A stretch of DNA of 64,000 nt from JBCCGG01 sp039029395 (GCA_039029395.1 JBCCGG010000029.1:1-64000); one strand, 5' to 3'. Shown: positions 32,784 through 42,471, counted from the first letter of the stretch. Program-made: numbers and translations. Notes: generated by a model from the sequence alone, not told the origin.

Positions 32784-35198
32784 CTAGATATCCCCGTGGC
32801 CTTGGACCAGGATCTCGCGCTTGCCGACGTGGTTGGCCGGGCTGACGACGCCCTGCTCCTCCATCTTCTCGATGATGCGGGCCGCCCGATTGTAGCCGAT
32901 CTGCAGATGGCGTTGCACGAAGCTGGTCGAGGCCTTGCCGTGCTGGCAAACCACCGCGACGGCCTTGTCGTAAAGCTCGTCGCCGCTGTTGCCACCGCCA
33001 GCCTCCAAGGGATCGAAGCCGTCCTCCTCGTCTTCTGTCACAGCTTCGATGTAGGCAGGCTGCCCCTGCCGTTTCAAGAAGGTGACGATATCTTCCACTT
33101 CCTGGTCGGTGACGAAGGGGCCGTGCACCCGGGTTATCTGGCCGCCATGGGCCATGTAAAGCATGTCGCCCTGGCCGAGCAGCTGCTCAGCGCCCATCTC
33201 GCCCAAAATCGTGCGGCTATCGATTTTCGAGGTCACGTGGAACGAGATTCGGGTCGGGAAGTTGGCCTTGATGGTGCCGGTGATCACGTCGACCGAGGGC
33301 CGCTGGGTGGCCATGATGATGTGGATGCCGGCGGCCCGGGCCATCTGAGCCAATCGCTGGACCGCGGCCTCGATGTCCTTGCCGGCGACCAGCATGAGGT
33401 CGGCCATCTCGTCGACTACCACGACGATGAAGGGCAGGGGCTCCAGATCGAACGGCTGTTCCTCGGTGATCGGCAGGCCGGTATCCGGGTCGAAGCCGGT
33501 CTGCACCCGGCGGGTCAGGACCTCGCCGCTGCGCTGGGCCTCCTCGATGCGCGCATTGTAGCCCTCGACGTTGCGCACACCCAGGCGCGACATCTTGCGG
33601 TAGCGCTCCTCCATTTCGCGCACCGTCCATTTTAGCGCGACAACCGCCTTTTTGGGCTCGGTGACGACCGGCGCGAGCAGGTGGGGGATACCTTCGTAGA
33701 CCGAAAGCTCGAGCATCTTGGGATCGATCAGGATCAGCTTGCAGCGATCCGGGCCCAGGCGATAGAGCAGGGAGAGAATCAAGACGTTGATCGAGACCGA
33801 TTTGCCCGAACCGGTGGTGCCGGCGATCAGCAGGTGTGGCATGCGGCTCAAGTCGACGATGATCGGCGCGCCGCTGATGTCCTTGCCCAAGGTCAGCGGC
33901 AGCTTGCCGCCGGCCCGATCGAAGGTCTCCGAGCCGAGCAGCTCGCGCAGCAGCACCCGCTCGCGCCTGGCGTTGGGCAACTCGATGCCGATCGTGCTCG
34001 ATCCGGGCACGACGGCGACGCGCACCGCGATCGTGCTCATGGAGCGTGCGATATCGTCGGCCAGACCGACCACGCGGCTGGTCTTGATGCCAGGGGCGGG
34101 CTCAAGCTCGTAGCGGGTCACCACCGGGCCGGGGCGCACCTTGACGATCTCGCCCTTGACGCCGAAATCCTCGAGCACCGATTCGAGCAGCCGGGCGTTC
34201 TTTTCCAGGGCATCGCGGCTCAGCGCCGAATCCTGTTGGCTGGCCGCCGGCTTCTCCAGAAGGTTCAAGGGCGGCAGCTCGTAGTCGCCCATGGGGCCGA
34301 AATCCAGTCGGCCCTGATCGGCCTCCTTGGCTTTCTTGCTGTTGCGCGCCTTCTTGCGCTTGGCCACCAGACCGGTCGGCGCCTGCGCCTTGCGCGCCGC
34401 AGCCATCACCGGCTCACGCCGAGTCGCGCTGGCCTTTGCCTTCCGCGTGCGGCGAACCGGGATCGCCTCGTCCGCCTCGTCTTCGTCCTCGACCGCGTCG
34501 ACCCGGGCCCGGCGGCGCTGGACCAGTTGTCCCAAACGTCCGGGCAGGCGGAACAGAGTGCGGAATCCGCCGGTCAGACCAATGGTGCCGCGCCTCAGGG
34601 CGTCACCCATCACCAGCCATTCCCGGCCGGTCAGGCCAAGGCAGTAGAGCAGGCCGAAGAGCGCCAACACCCCGGCACCGGCTGCCAACAGTTGGGGATC
34701 GAGGGCCGTTGCACCGGCCAAATGCCCCAGCATCAGCTCACCCGAAGCGCCGCCCAGACTGGCAGCGATCGGCCAGCTGGTCGGACGGGCCAGCGGCGCC
34801 AAGGACAGACTGGCCAGGCCGAGGGTCGCAAACAGCAGGGCGAGCCGCCACCAGAATCGCGGGAGACGCTGGTCGCGCAGCAGGCGCCACCCCCAGCCGC
34901 CCAGCACCAGTCCGATCAGGAGTCCGGAGAGGCCGATCGTCTGCAGCAGCAGATCCGCCAGAATTGCACCCGGCACCCCCAGCAGGTTCGTCGAAGCGCC
35001 GGCCGCGGCACGGTTCCACGAAGGATCGGCCGGGTCGTAGGTGATGAACGCCAGCAGCAAGGCGCTCGCCACGATGATAAGGCCGATGCCCAGCAGCTGT
35101 AGCGAACGCTGGCGCAAAAACGCCCCGGTGCCGCTCGGCAGCAAGCTCGAGCGCTTGCGCGCTCTCGTCCCCATCGCCACGCCTCCACGACTGGCCAT
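32784..35198 (-). CDS. ftsK: DNA translocase FtsK
   Basis: Septal DNA pump that clears chromosomes during division. It has 804 residues. Residues 35-190 hold four membrane helices. A charged linker (about 225-330) is shorter than in E. coli. The motor follows: alpha/beta domains, Walker A GTTGSGKS (460-467) and Walker B IVVVVDE (591-597). The C-terminal gamma winged helix (about 735-800) ends with REILVQ and should read KOPS. All motifs are intact. The start is the first ATG (ASRGGVAMG); the later Met9 is an alternative. It lies 16 bases after an aminotransferase gene. Confidence 0.96.
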   Translation of the reverse strand: MASRGGVAMGTRARKRSSLLPSGTGAFLRQRSLQLLGIGLIIVASALLLAFITYDPADPSWNRAAAGASTNLLGVPGAILADLLLQTIGLSGLLIGLVLGGWGWRLLRDQRLPRFWWRLALLFATLGLASLSLAPLARPTSWPIAASLGGASGELMLGHLAGATALDPQLLAAGAGVLALFGLLYCLGLTGREWLVMGDALRRGTIGLTGGFRTLFRLPGRLGQLVQRRRARVDAVEDEDEADEAIPVRRTRKAKASATRREPVMAAARKAQAPTGLVAKRKKARNSKKAKEADQGRLDFGPMGDYELPPLNLLEKPAASQQDSALSRDALEKNARLLESVLEDFGVKGEIVKVRPGPVVTRYELEPAPGIKTSRVVGLADDIARSMSTIAVRVAVVPGSSTIGIELPNARRERVLLRELLGSETFDRAGGKLPLTLGKDISGAPIIVDLSRMPHLLIAGTTGSGKSVSINVLILSLLYRLGPDRCKLILIDPKMLELSVYEGIPHLLAPVVTEPKKAVVALKWTVREMEERYRKMSRLGVRNVEGYNARIEEAQRSGEVLTRRVQTGFDPDTGLPITEEQPFDLEPLPFIVVVVDEMADLMLVAGKDIEAAVQRLAQMARAAGIHIIMATQRPSVDVITGTIKANFPTRISFHVTSKIDSRTILGEMGAEQLLGQGDMLYMAHGGQITRVHGPFVTDQEVEDIVTFLKRQGQPAYIEAVTEDEEDGFDPLEAGGGNSGDELYDKAVAVVCQHGKASTSFVQRHLQIGYNRAARIIEKMEEQGVVSPANHVGKREILVQGHGDI

Positions 35199-35214
35199 GA
35201 TCTCATCCTCTCCT

Positions 35215-36432
35215 TTAGAGGGTTTCCGCCAAGCTGGTCAGGGCGGCATCGGTCACCGCCTCGTCATAGACCAGCGCAATGCGCAGAAAGTCGCGCCCCG
35301 GATTGCCACCGTCTCCATCGTCCGCGCACATGTAAGCGCCTGGCAGGGTCTTGATCCCGCAGGCGCGCCACAGCTCGAGCGCCGCTGCCTCACCGTCGCC
35401 GACCTCGAGCCAAAGAAAGAATCCGGCCTCCGGCGTGCGAAAGTTGAACCGGTTGCCGAGAACCCGCTCGGCGATCGCGAAGTTTCGCCGGTAGAAGCCC
35501 CGGGCTTCCGCCACATGGGCCTGGTCGCGCCATAGACGGGCGCCGGCCGCCAACACCGGTCCAGGCACGCCGGCGCCGCCGACTCTGAGCGATTCGTCCA
35601 CCAGCGTGATCAGATCCGGGTCGCCGACCACGAAACCGCAGCGCAGGCCGGGTGCGCTCGAGCGCTTGGAAAGCGAGTGAAAGATCAGCAGGTGGTCGAG
35701 CGATCCGCCCAAACTGGCCGCAGCCTGCAGGGCGCCAGGTGGTGGCTCGCCATTGTAGAGCTCTGTGTAGCACTCATCGAACGCGAGCACGAAATCGAAG
35801 CGCCGGGCAAGGAGAATCAGCTCGCTCAACTGGGCCAAACTGGCGACCGCCCCTTGGGGGTTGGAGGGTGTGCAGAGAAAGCAGTAAGCCGCCCGCTCGA
35901 GCACATCAGGCGCCAGCGCCGCGAAGTCCGGCACGAAGCCGTTCTCTTTGGTCGCCGCCACGAAGACCGGCTCCGCGCCAGCCGCCAGGGCCGCGCCGGC
36001 ATAGACGTGGTAGAAGGGATTGGGCATCAGGACGACCGGCGGCACCTGGCCCGCGCCCCGGCCAACCGTCGCCAGGACCGAGAAGAACAAGCCTTCGCGG
36101 CTGCCTGGCAGAGGCAGAAGGGTGTGTTCCGGGTCGATCATGCCTCCGGGCGCGCCCGAGTTGGGCGGCAGATCGTAGCGCCGGATCAGCCAATCGACCG
36201 CGGCCGCCCGGTAGTCCGCCGTGCCCCTGGGCAAGGGATAGCGCCCCAAATCGGCCAGATGGCGCGCAATCTCCTCGCCGACAAAGGCCGGCGGCGCCCG
36301 CTGGGGCTCTCCGACCGACAGCAGGATCGGCGCGCCATCGACACTGGGCGCCGACCCCGGCGCCACGCCCTCCAGGAGCCGGGAGAGCCGGGTGAAAGGA
36401 TAGTAGGCCTGAAGCGCCGGCCGCTCGGTCAT
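35215..36432 (-). CDS. Class I/II aminotransferase (DapC-like)
   Basis: Fold-type I PLP enzyme of 405 residues. The PLP lysine is in FHSLSKRSSAPGLRCGF, the Asp-x-x-Tyr pair in LAFDECYTELY, CTPSNPQGA binds the cofactor region and FLRIALV supplies the substrate-carboxylate Arg. Overall it resembles succinyldiaminopimelate aminotransferase DapC-type proteins in the lysine/peptidoglycan pathway, but the substrate is not certain. I use the ATG before TERPALQAYYPF; a longer frame adds 56 unconserved residues. It lies just upstream of ftsK on the same strand. Confidence 0.86.
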   Translation of the reverse strand: MTERPALQAYYPFTRLSRLLEGVAPGSAPSVDGAPILLSVGEPQRAPPAFVGEEIARHLADLGRYPLPRGTADYRAAAVDWLIRRYDLPPNSGAPGGMIDPEHTLLPLPGSREGLFFSVLATVGRGAGQVPPVVLMPNPFYHVYAGAALAAGAEPVFVAATKENGFVPDFAALAPDVLERAAYCFLCTPSNPQGAVASLAQLSELILLARRFDFVLAFDECYTELYNGEPPPGALQAAASLGGSLDHLLIFHSLSKRSSAPGLRCGFVVGDPDLITLVDESLRVGGAGVPGPVLAAGARLWRDQAHVAEARGFYRRNFAIAERVLGNRFNFRTPEAGFFLWLEVGDGEAAALELWRACGIKTLPGAYMCADDGDGGNPGRDFLRIALVYDEAVTDAALTSLAETL

Positions 36433-36576
36433 GGTCTCAGCCCACCGAAAGCTGAAGTGAGCGGCAAGCTTGAAGGACAAATCATAAACAATTCTAACCA
36501 AACGAGATTCGCGCGGCAAGCATAACCCAAAATCGATCGCAGAACGCGCGACCGGGCGGGCCGCGTCAGCGGGCTT

Positions 36577-36594
36577 GTTTCCGGCGCTGGAAAC
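36577..36594. promoter_or_regulatory. Near-palindromic site upstream of cnoX
   Basis: GTTTCCGGCGCTGGAAAC is symmetric at all but one base pair and can also form a 6-bp hairpin. It lies 66 bases before the cnoX start in the 228-bp divergent gap with the aminotransferase gene. It could be an operator or a leader stem. No protein can be assigned. Confidence 0.3.
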
Positions 36595-36660
36595 CGCCAT
36601 TTTCTAGCCTGAGGCTCGATGATTTCGCTCGGGCCCAAGAGCTTGAGGATTGAGAACGCG

Positions 36661-37584
36661 ATGGAAACTATCATCGGCGCCAACGGCAGCGGTTCGGCCG
36701 ACGCGGACGTCATCAAGGACAGCTCGACCGAGAGCTTTGCCCGGGACGTGATCGAGGCCTCCATGGGCAAGCCGGTCATCGTCGACTTCTGGGCGCCTTG
36801 GTGCGGCCCCTGCAAGCAGCTCGGCCCGGCGCTCGAGAAGGCGGTCAAGGCGGCGCGCGGCGCGGTTCAGATGGTCAAGGTCAACATCGACGAGAATCAG
36901 GAGCTGGCCGCCCAACTGCGCATCCAGTCGATCCCAACGATCTACGCCTTCTTCCAAGGCCGTCCGGTCGATGGCTTCCAAGGTGCCCTACCGGAAAGCC
37001 AGATCCAAAGCTTCGTCGAGCGGATCGTCCAGCTGGGCGGCGGCGAAGCGGGTCCGAGTCCGGTGGATCAGGCGCTCGAGCAAGCGGAGCAAGCGCTCGA
37101 GCAGGGCCAGCTTGGGGCAGCATCGGCGCTCTTCGGCCAAGTGCTGCAACACGAGCCAGAGAGCATGACGGCCCTGGCCGGTATGATCCGCTGCGCGCTG
37201 GCTTCCGGCGATCAGGCGGGCGCCCGGGAGATGGTCGATTCGCTGACCGACGAGATGCGCGACGCGCCCGAGATGGCTTCGGCGCTGGCCGCCCTCGAGT
37301 TAGCCGAGTCGGCCGGCGACGAAGGCGAGATCCCGGCCCTTAGCCAAAAGGTCGAGGCCAATCCCGGCGACCATCAGGCACGTTTCGACCTGGCCATGGC
37401 GCTCTATGCGGCGGACCAGCGGGAGCGGGCGGCGGACGAGCTTCTGGAGATCGTGCGCCGGGACCGCAATTGGGGTGACGAGGCGGCGCGCAAGCAGTTG
37501 CTCAAGTTCTTCGAGGCCTGGGGCCAGACGGACGAGCACACCCTGGAGGCCCGGCGCCGGCTTTCGGCGATACTCTTTTCATGA
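36661..37584 (+). CDS. cnoX: Thioredoxin/TPR co-chaperone CnoX (YbbN)
   Basis: Holdase linked to GroEL that protects proteins from bleach-type oxidation. The N-terminal thioredoxin domain has WCGPC at residues 47-51, with both redox Cys, unlike E. coli YbbN, so it may reduce or trap clients. The cis-Pro is in QSIPTIYAF. A C-terminal TPR-like part (about 130-300) follows, with VDQALEQAEQALEQGQLG and LAMALYAADQRERAADELLEI. 307 residues is typical. The stop overlaps the next gene by 4 bases, giving a four-gene string. Confidence 0.92.
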   Translation: METIIGANGSGSADADVIKDSSTESFARDVIEASMGKPVIVDFWAPWCGPCKQLGPALEKAVKAARGAVQMVKVNIDENQELAAQLRIQSIPTIYAFFQGRPVDGFQGALPESQIQSFVERIVQLGGGEAGPSPVDQALEQAEQALEQGQLGAASALFGQVLQHEPESMTALAGMIRCALASGDQAGAREMVDSLTDEMRDAPEMASALAALELAESAGDEGEIPALSQKVEANPGDHQARFDLAMALYAADQRERAADELLEIVRRDRNWGDEAARKQLLKFFEAWGQTDEHTLEARRRLSAILFS

Positions 37585-38237
37585 TTCGAACGCCCTTCGA
37601 CCCGACCTACGAGCAACTGCCCGAGGTCCTCCCAATCTTCCCCTTGCAAGGGGCGCTGCTGCTGCCTGGCGGGCAGCTGCCGCTCAACATTTTCGAACCG
37701 CGCTACCTCAATATGGTGCAGGACGCACTCGCCGGGCCCCGCCTGATCGGCATGATCCAGCCGAGCGCGCCCGACGAGGATCAAGGCAGCGCGGCGGTCT
37801 ATCGGGTCGGCTGCGCGGGCCGGATCACGGCCTTCAGCGAGACCGGGGACGGACGCTACCTGATCACCTTGTCCGGCCTGATTCGCTTTCAGATTGGCGA
37901 GGAGCTGCCGCTCCACCAGGGCTACCGCCGGGTCCAAACCGACTACCGGCGCTTCCGCGCGGACATGGAGGACGACGAGGGCCCGATCGACCGCACGGCG
38001 CTGCTCGAGGCCCTGAAGCGCTACTTCGAGGCCAACGACCTGCAGAGCGACTGGAAGGCGATCGAAAACGCGGACAATGCCCGTTTGGTCACATCCCTCG
38101 CCATGGTCTGCCCATTCGAGCCCTCCGAAAAGCAGGCCATTTTAGAGGCCGAAAGCTTGAGCGAGCGGGCCGAAACCATGATCGCGATCCTGCGCCTCTC
38201 AAGGAGCGACCAAGAAGGCCAGGGCGCGCCACATTGA
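37581..38237 (+). CDS. LON peptidase substrate-binding domain protein
   Basis: A 218-residue protein equal to the N-terminal domain of Lon protease, without ATPase or protease domains. The start EVLPIFPLQGALLLPGGQLPL, the NIFEPRYL block and GCAGRITAF match the family. The last third is helical. It is coupled to cnoX by a 4-base overlap, suggesting a shared protein-quality role. The exact function is unknown in the family. Confidence 0.9.
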   Translation: MIRTPFDPTYEQLPEVLPIFPLQGALLLPGGQLPLNIFEPRYLNMVQDALAGPRLIGMIQPSAPDEDQGSAAVYRVGCAGRITAFSETGDGRYLITLSGLIRFQIGEELPLHQGYRRVQTDYRRFRADMEDDEGPIDRTALLEALKRYFEANDLQSDWKAIENADNARLVTSLAMVCPFEPSEKQAILEAESLSERAETMIAILRLSRSDQEGQGAPH

Positions 38238-38251
38238 CGGAGGAGCAATTC

Positions 38252-38440
38252 ATGCCGGAGAGCAAGCCGGGAGTCGATCCCAAGCTCCTGGAGATACTGG
38301 TCTGTCCAGTCACCAAGGGACCGCTCGACTATGACTCCGAGGCCCAGGAGCTGATCAGCCGCCAGGCGCGCCTCGCCTTCCCGATCCGCGACGGCATCCC
38401 GATCATGCTGGCCGACGAAGCCCGACCCCTCGACGACTAA
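38252..38440 (+). CDS. Trm112 family protein
   Basis: A 62-residue Trm112/YcaR-like protein. It has KLLEILVCPVTKGPLDYD near the N-terminus and the closing FPIRDGIPIML, which fits the family, though only the first Cys is clear and the usual zinc Cys pairs are missing, as in many bacterial members. Trm112 proteins activate methyltransferases in eukaryotes; bacterial roles are unclear. GGAGG lies 9 bases before the ATG. Its TAA shares a base with the next ATG (TAATG). Confidence 0.92.
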   Translation: MPESKPGVDPKLLEILVCPVTKGPLDYDSEAQELISRQARLAFPIRDGIPIMLADEARPLDD

Positions 38441-38817
38441 TGGACATGCCGGATACAGGCGCCGAACACTGGCCAACAGAGGTGCGCTACAGCAAGGCGG
38501 GCAAGCGTCTGGAGGTCAGCTTCGACAATGGCAAAACCTTCTCCTATCCGGCCGAGCTGCTCAGGGTCGAAAGCCCCTCGGCCGAGGTCCAGGGCCACAA
38601 TCCGGACCAAAAGCAGATCGTCGCCGGCCGGCGCCACGTTGGTATCTTGGAGTTGGAGCCGATCGGTAACTACGCCCTAAAAATTCGATTCGACGACCTG
38701 CATGACACCGGCATCTACTCCTGGGTCTATCTCTACAAGCTGGGCGAGGAGCAGGACCAGATCTGGACCGCCTATCTCGAGGCGCTTGCAGTCAAGGGCC
38801 TCAGCCGGGATCCTTGA
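38440..38817 (+). CDS. DUF971 domain-containing protein
   Basis: A 125-residue protein of the DUF971 family (gamma-butyrobetaine hydroxylase-like N-terminal domain). It has WPTEVRYSKAGKRLEVSFDNG, the AELLRVESPSAEVQGH block, and GNYALKIRFDDLHDTGIYSWVYL. Related domains occur in Fe-S scaffold and ApbC-linked proteins, so a role in iron-sulfur handling is possible but unproven. It ends the cnoX string and is convergent with the AsmA gene. Confidence 0.9.
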   Translation: MDMPDTGAEHWPTEVRYSKAGKRLEVSFDNGKTFSYPAELLRVESPSAEVQGHNPDQKQIVAGRRHVGILELEPIGNYALKIRFDDLHDTGIYSWVYLYKLGEEQDQIWTAYLEALAVKGLSRDP

Positions 38818-38826
38818 AGCGCCCCG

Positions 38827-41034
38827 CTACTGCTGAGCCGTGATCTGCCCGAGATTGGCATCGACCCGCAGCTTCACGACCTTGCCGTTCCAATCGGCTT
38901 GGCAGTGGAAGATCGAACCCTCTTTCTCAATCTTGGTGATCTTGGTGAAACCCAGCGCCGTTAAGTGATTGATCAGGATGTCGGGCGTCACCTGGTCGCC
39001 CGCGATCGGAAACAGCACCTCGCTGGGCATGGGGCCAACCGCGGCCGTGGCGGTGCTGTCGAAGCCGGGCGAGTCGGCGCCGCCCGTCGAATCGTCCACC
39101 AGCTCCGTGCCGATCTTCGGGCCAAAGACCTTCTGCAAATCGTTGACGCAATCGTGCTGGTGACCTGCACCGAGGCTGGCGAAGGGGATCAGGATCCCGG
39201 CCGGTCCGAACAGGAGCACACCGGCCGCTGCCTCGGCGGCGTCGATCGCGAGGCCAACCGCCGCGGGCTGGAGTGTGGTTTTCTCGCCCACGATGCCCTT
39301 TAGCCTCAACGGCGTGGCCAGGGTCACCAGCGCCGGGTCCTTGGGACGGGGCCAGAGCAACAGGTCGATGTCGTCGGTCTCCAGCGTGTAGTGGCCGAAG
39401 GCCTTCATCCGCATCTTCTCGGTATCGAGCAGCAGGGCCTGGCTCTTGACCACCCCATCTTTGATCTTCACCTGGCCCAGCGCGCAGGTCACCTTGGCCT
39501 CAGTCAGGGTCTTATCCCAGGGCATCAGAAGCCTCGTCAGATCGACCGCCAACAAGTCGATGTAGCGGCTGGCGATCTCACCGTGTCCGGAGACGAAGCT
39601 GGCGGTGCCATTGAGGCTGTCGACCAAAGCGTGCGCCGAGTCGCCCTTGGCGGTCACGTCCATTCCGAAGTCAACATCGCCGGCGACGACGTCTGTGACG
39701 TTCTGTTCTTGTAAAAAGCCGCCAAGGTCGAAGTTTTGGGTCAGCAGCCGAAACTTGACGACCGGCTTGGCCCCGGACTCGATCGCGCCGCGTCCGGTCA
39801 GGGTTGCGTTTTTGTAGTCTAGCTTGAAGGTGTCGACCTTCAGGTTACCGTCCTTCAAAGTGGCACCAAGCTCGGCGACCTTGAACCAGCTGTCGCGCAG
39901 CACGATTCGATCGATCGTGAGCTTGAGGTCGACGTCGGCCGTCGCAAGGCGATCGAGCGACAGCGAGTCGTCGGAATAGATCTCTTCACCTTGGCCGGTC
40001 GCTACCGGCTCTTCCGCATCGACCACGTCGGTGTCTCTGAACAAAGGTGTCAGGTCGAGCACACCTGAGGTCAAATTGACGTTCATGACCGGTGGGTCTC
40101 TCGGATAGGCCCGGATATTGCCCTTCAGGTCGCTGCGGCCGACGCGTGCGTCGATATCTTGAAGCTCGCTGCCTTCTTCGTGGCCGATCAGCCGGCCGGT
40201 CACTTCGAAGGGTCCCACCGAGGGTATTCGGTAGCCGGCGAGATTGAACAAATCGGCGACTTCAGGGCCAGAGCTGGTAAAGCTGACGTCGAGCGCGTTC
40301 TTACCGTCGCGCGCGCCGATCGTACCGTCCAGGTCGAGCTTGGCGGCGCCAACCACCAGGGACGCCGTAATCGGCGAATTGCCGCCGAAATAGAGCCCTT
40401 GGAGCGCGTTCACGCGAGTGGAGCCAAAGACCGGTTGATCGTCCACCATGGCATCGAACTGCAAGCGTAGCTTTTCGCCGTTCTTGCGCACGGCCGCCTT
40501 GGCGCTGTCGATGTTGATGGTGTGGACTTCACCGCTTTCCAGGTCCCTGTAATCCACATCCAAGCGTTCGATTTGAACCCGCCTGATGTATGGAAAATCG
40601 CCGCCCAGATAACTCTCCGTGCGCTCGACATCGCTTTGGGTAACGTCGAGATCCCAATTGACTTGGCCATCCTTGGCGCGCTCCAGCGCGAGCTTGCCGC
40701 CGGTGAACTCCACGTGGGACACGTCGACCGCGCCCTTAAGCAACTCGATAAGATTGAACTTCACCGCCACCTGGTCGACCGCCAGCATGTCGTCCTGGGA
40801 CGCCCAAGGAGGATTGGCGATCGCGACCTGCCCGGCAGTGACCGTCGGCGTCCACGACAGCACAAAGCCAAGGCGGCCCCGGATCGTCACCTCGCGGCCG
40901 ACGATATCCGTCGCCTCGGCGGCGATCACGTTCTTATAGTCGTCCAGATTGAAGTTTCGCACGACGAACACACTGGCAACCGCCACCGCGACCACCAGGA
41001 TGATCAGGACGCTCAGCACAGTCTTTGGGCGCAT
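38827..41034 (-). CDS. AsmA family protein
   Basis: A 735-residue envelope protein with one N-terminal membrane helix (residues 6-26) and a long periplasmic part. The AsmA start is clear: VREVTIRGRLG-type segment, ANPPWASQDDMLAVDQVAVKFNLIELLKG, and DVSHVEFTGGKLALERAKDGQVNW. AsmA-like proteins are beta-rich grooves thought to carry phospholipids between membranes. The C-terminal 110 residues (after HQHDC) differ from AsmA and carry a DUF-like, possibly extra domain. It is convergent with DUF971 and divergent from the M24 gene. Confidence 0.87.
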   Translation of the reverse strand: MRPKTVLSVLIILVVAVAVASVFVVRNFNLDDYKNVIAAEATDIVGREVTIRGRLGFVLSWTPTVTAGQVAIANPPWASQDDMLAVDQVAVKFNLIELLKGAVDVSHVEFTGGKLALERAKDGQVNWDLDVTQSDVERTESYLGGDFPYIRRVQIERLDVDYRDLESGEVHTINIDSAKAAVRKNGEKLRLQFDAMVDDQPVFGSTRVNALQGLYFGGNSPITASLVVGAAKLDLDGTIGARDGKNALDVSFTSSGPEVADLFNLAGYRIPSVGPFEVTGRLIGHEEGSELQDIDARVGRSDLKGNIRAYPRDPPVMNVNLTSGVLDLTPLFRDTDVVDAEEPVATGQGEEIYSDDSLSLDRLATADVDLKLTIDRIVLRDSWFKVAELGATLKDGNLKVDTFKLDYKNATLTGRGAIESGAKPVVKFRLLTQNFDLGGFLQEQNVTDVVAGDVDFGMDVTAKGDSAHALVDSLNGTASFVSGHGEIASRYIDLLAVDLTRLLMPWDKTLTEAKVTCALGQVKIKDGVVKSQALLLDTEKMRMKAFGHYTLETDDIDLLLWPRPKDPALVTLATPLRLKGIVGEKTTLQPAAVGLAIDAAEAAAGVLLFGPAGILIPFASLGAGHQHDCVNDLQKVFGPKIGTELVDDSTGGADSPGFDSTATAAVGPMPSEVLFPIAGDQVTPDILINHLTALGFTKITKIEKEGSIFHCQADWNGKVVKLRVDANLGQITAQQ

Positions 41035-41220
41035 CCGCTGCTCCGCGATCTAATAGCCCTACGTCGATCATAGATCGACTTTGCCGCCGGCTCCAGTATG
41101 AGACGCGGCGGACGCCGCTTCCAGACGCTTGAAAAGTCGTGAATCCGGTAGAAACTCAAACGATTTAGGGCAAACTGGGCGGTCATTAGAGGGCTAAAAT
41201 GGTAAGGAGTTGATCTGCCC

Positions 41221-42471
41221 GTGTCGCCCGATTCAACGCAGCTCTTGCCCGCCGCAAGCTGGGCCCGGCTCGGCGCCGAGCCGGCCATCGACCTGAAGGC
41301 CTTGCGCGCCTACCGCCTGGAGCAAGTCCGGCGCCAGCTGCGCGCCTTGGATTACGGGGGGATCCTGCTCTACGACCCGGTCAACATCCGATACGCCCTG
41401 GATACCCGCAATATGTCCGTCTGGACCATGCACAACGCGGTGCGCTACGCCTTCGTTGCGACCGAGGGGCCGGTCGTGATGTTCGATTTCCACGGCTGCG
41501 ACCACCTTTCGGAAGGCCGCGACTTGATCACCGAGGTGCGCGGCGCCAAAGCCTGGTTTTACTTCGGCGCGGGCGCCCGGGTTGAAGAGATTGCCAAGGC
41601 TTGGGCCGACGAGCTGGCCGAGCTGATGGCGGCCCACGGCGGCGGCAACCGGCGTTTGGCGGTCGACAAGTGCGATCCGGAAGGCATCCACTACCTCCAG
41701 GCCCAGGGCCTGGAGATCAAGAACGGCCAATCGGTCATGGAACAGGCGCGACTGGTCAAATCGCCTGAAGAGCTGACCTGCCTCAAGCGCTCGGTCGAGG
41801 TCTGCCACGCGGCCATGAGCCATATGCGCGCGGCGCTGGAGCCCGGCGTCACCGAGAACGAGATCTGGGCGATCCTCAACCACGTCAACGCCGCCAACGA
41901 TGGCGAGTGGATCGAGACTCGCCTGCTGACTTCGGGACCGCGCACCAATCCCTGGTTCCGCGAATCAAGCAACCGGGAGATCGAGAGCGGCGACCTGCTG
42001 TCGTTCGACACCGATATGGTCGGGCCCTTCGGCTACTGCGCGGACATCTCGCGCACCTACTACTGCGGGCCCGGCAAGCCGCCCGGCGAGCTGCGCAGCC
42101 TCTACCGACTGGCCTGGGAGCAGATCCACTATAACATCGACCTATTGAAACCGGGCCTAAGCTATCGGGAGCTGACCGAGACCGCCTTTCGGCTGCCCGA
42201 CAGTTGCAAAGCCAACCGCTACTCGGTGGTCGCCCACGGCGTTGGCATGTGTGATGAGTACCCCTCCTGCTACTACCCGGAAGACTACGCTCAGACCGGC
42301 TACGATGGCCAGTTCCTGCCCGGGCACACGCTGTGCATCGAGAGCTACATCGGCGAGGCGGGCGGCAGCCAGGGCGTTAAGCTGGAGCAGATGTTGCTGG
42401 TGACCGAGACCGGCGTCGAGTTGCTCTCGGACTTTCCCTTCGAGGACGAACTGCTCGATCGCCACATCTAG
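41221..42471 (+). CDS. M24 family metalloprotein, DddP-like (candidate DMSP lyase or Xaa-Pro-type peptidase)
   Basis: A 416-residue pita-bread-fold protein. The six predicted metal ligands are D263, D265, D275, H339, E374 and E389. In published DddP (DMSP lyase), as I recall it, the ligands are D295, D297, D307, H371, E406 and E421: the same spacing with a constant offset of 32. Tyr334 and Asp345 then match the DddP active-site Tyr366 and Asp377. Flanking text also agrees with DddP (GEWIETRLL, GPRTNPWF, HGVGMCDE). DddP would cleave DMSP to acrylate and dimethyl sulfide. An M24 peptidase is the alternative. It starts at GTG after TAAGGAG and lies 37 bases before kynA. Confidence 0.82.
   Translation: MSPDSTQLLPAASWARLGAEPAIDLKALRAYRLEQVRRQLRALDYGGILLYDPVNIRYALDTRNMSVWTMHNAVRYAFVATEGPVVMFDFHGCDHLSEGRDLITEVRGAKAWFYFGAGARVEEIAKAWADELAELMAAHGGGNRRLAVDKCDPEGIHYLQAQGLEIKNGQSVMEQARLVKSPEELTCLKRSVEVCHAAMSHMRAALEPGVTENEIWAILNHVNAANDGEWIETRLLTSGPRTNPWFRESSNREIESGDLLSFDTDMVGPFGYCADISRTYYCGPGKPPGELRSLYRLAWEQIHYNIDLLKPGLSYRELTETAFRLPDSCKANRYSVVAHGVGMCDEYPSCYYPEDYAQTGYDGQFLPGHTLCIESYIGEAGGSQGVKLEQMLLVTETGVELLSDFPFEDELLDRHI

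Noticed and set aside
33681..35102. Long plus-strand open frame opposite ftsK
   Set aside because: It is the antisense of a certain ftsK gene and its composition is typical of a shadow frame.
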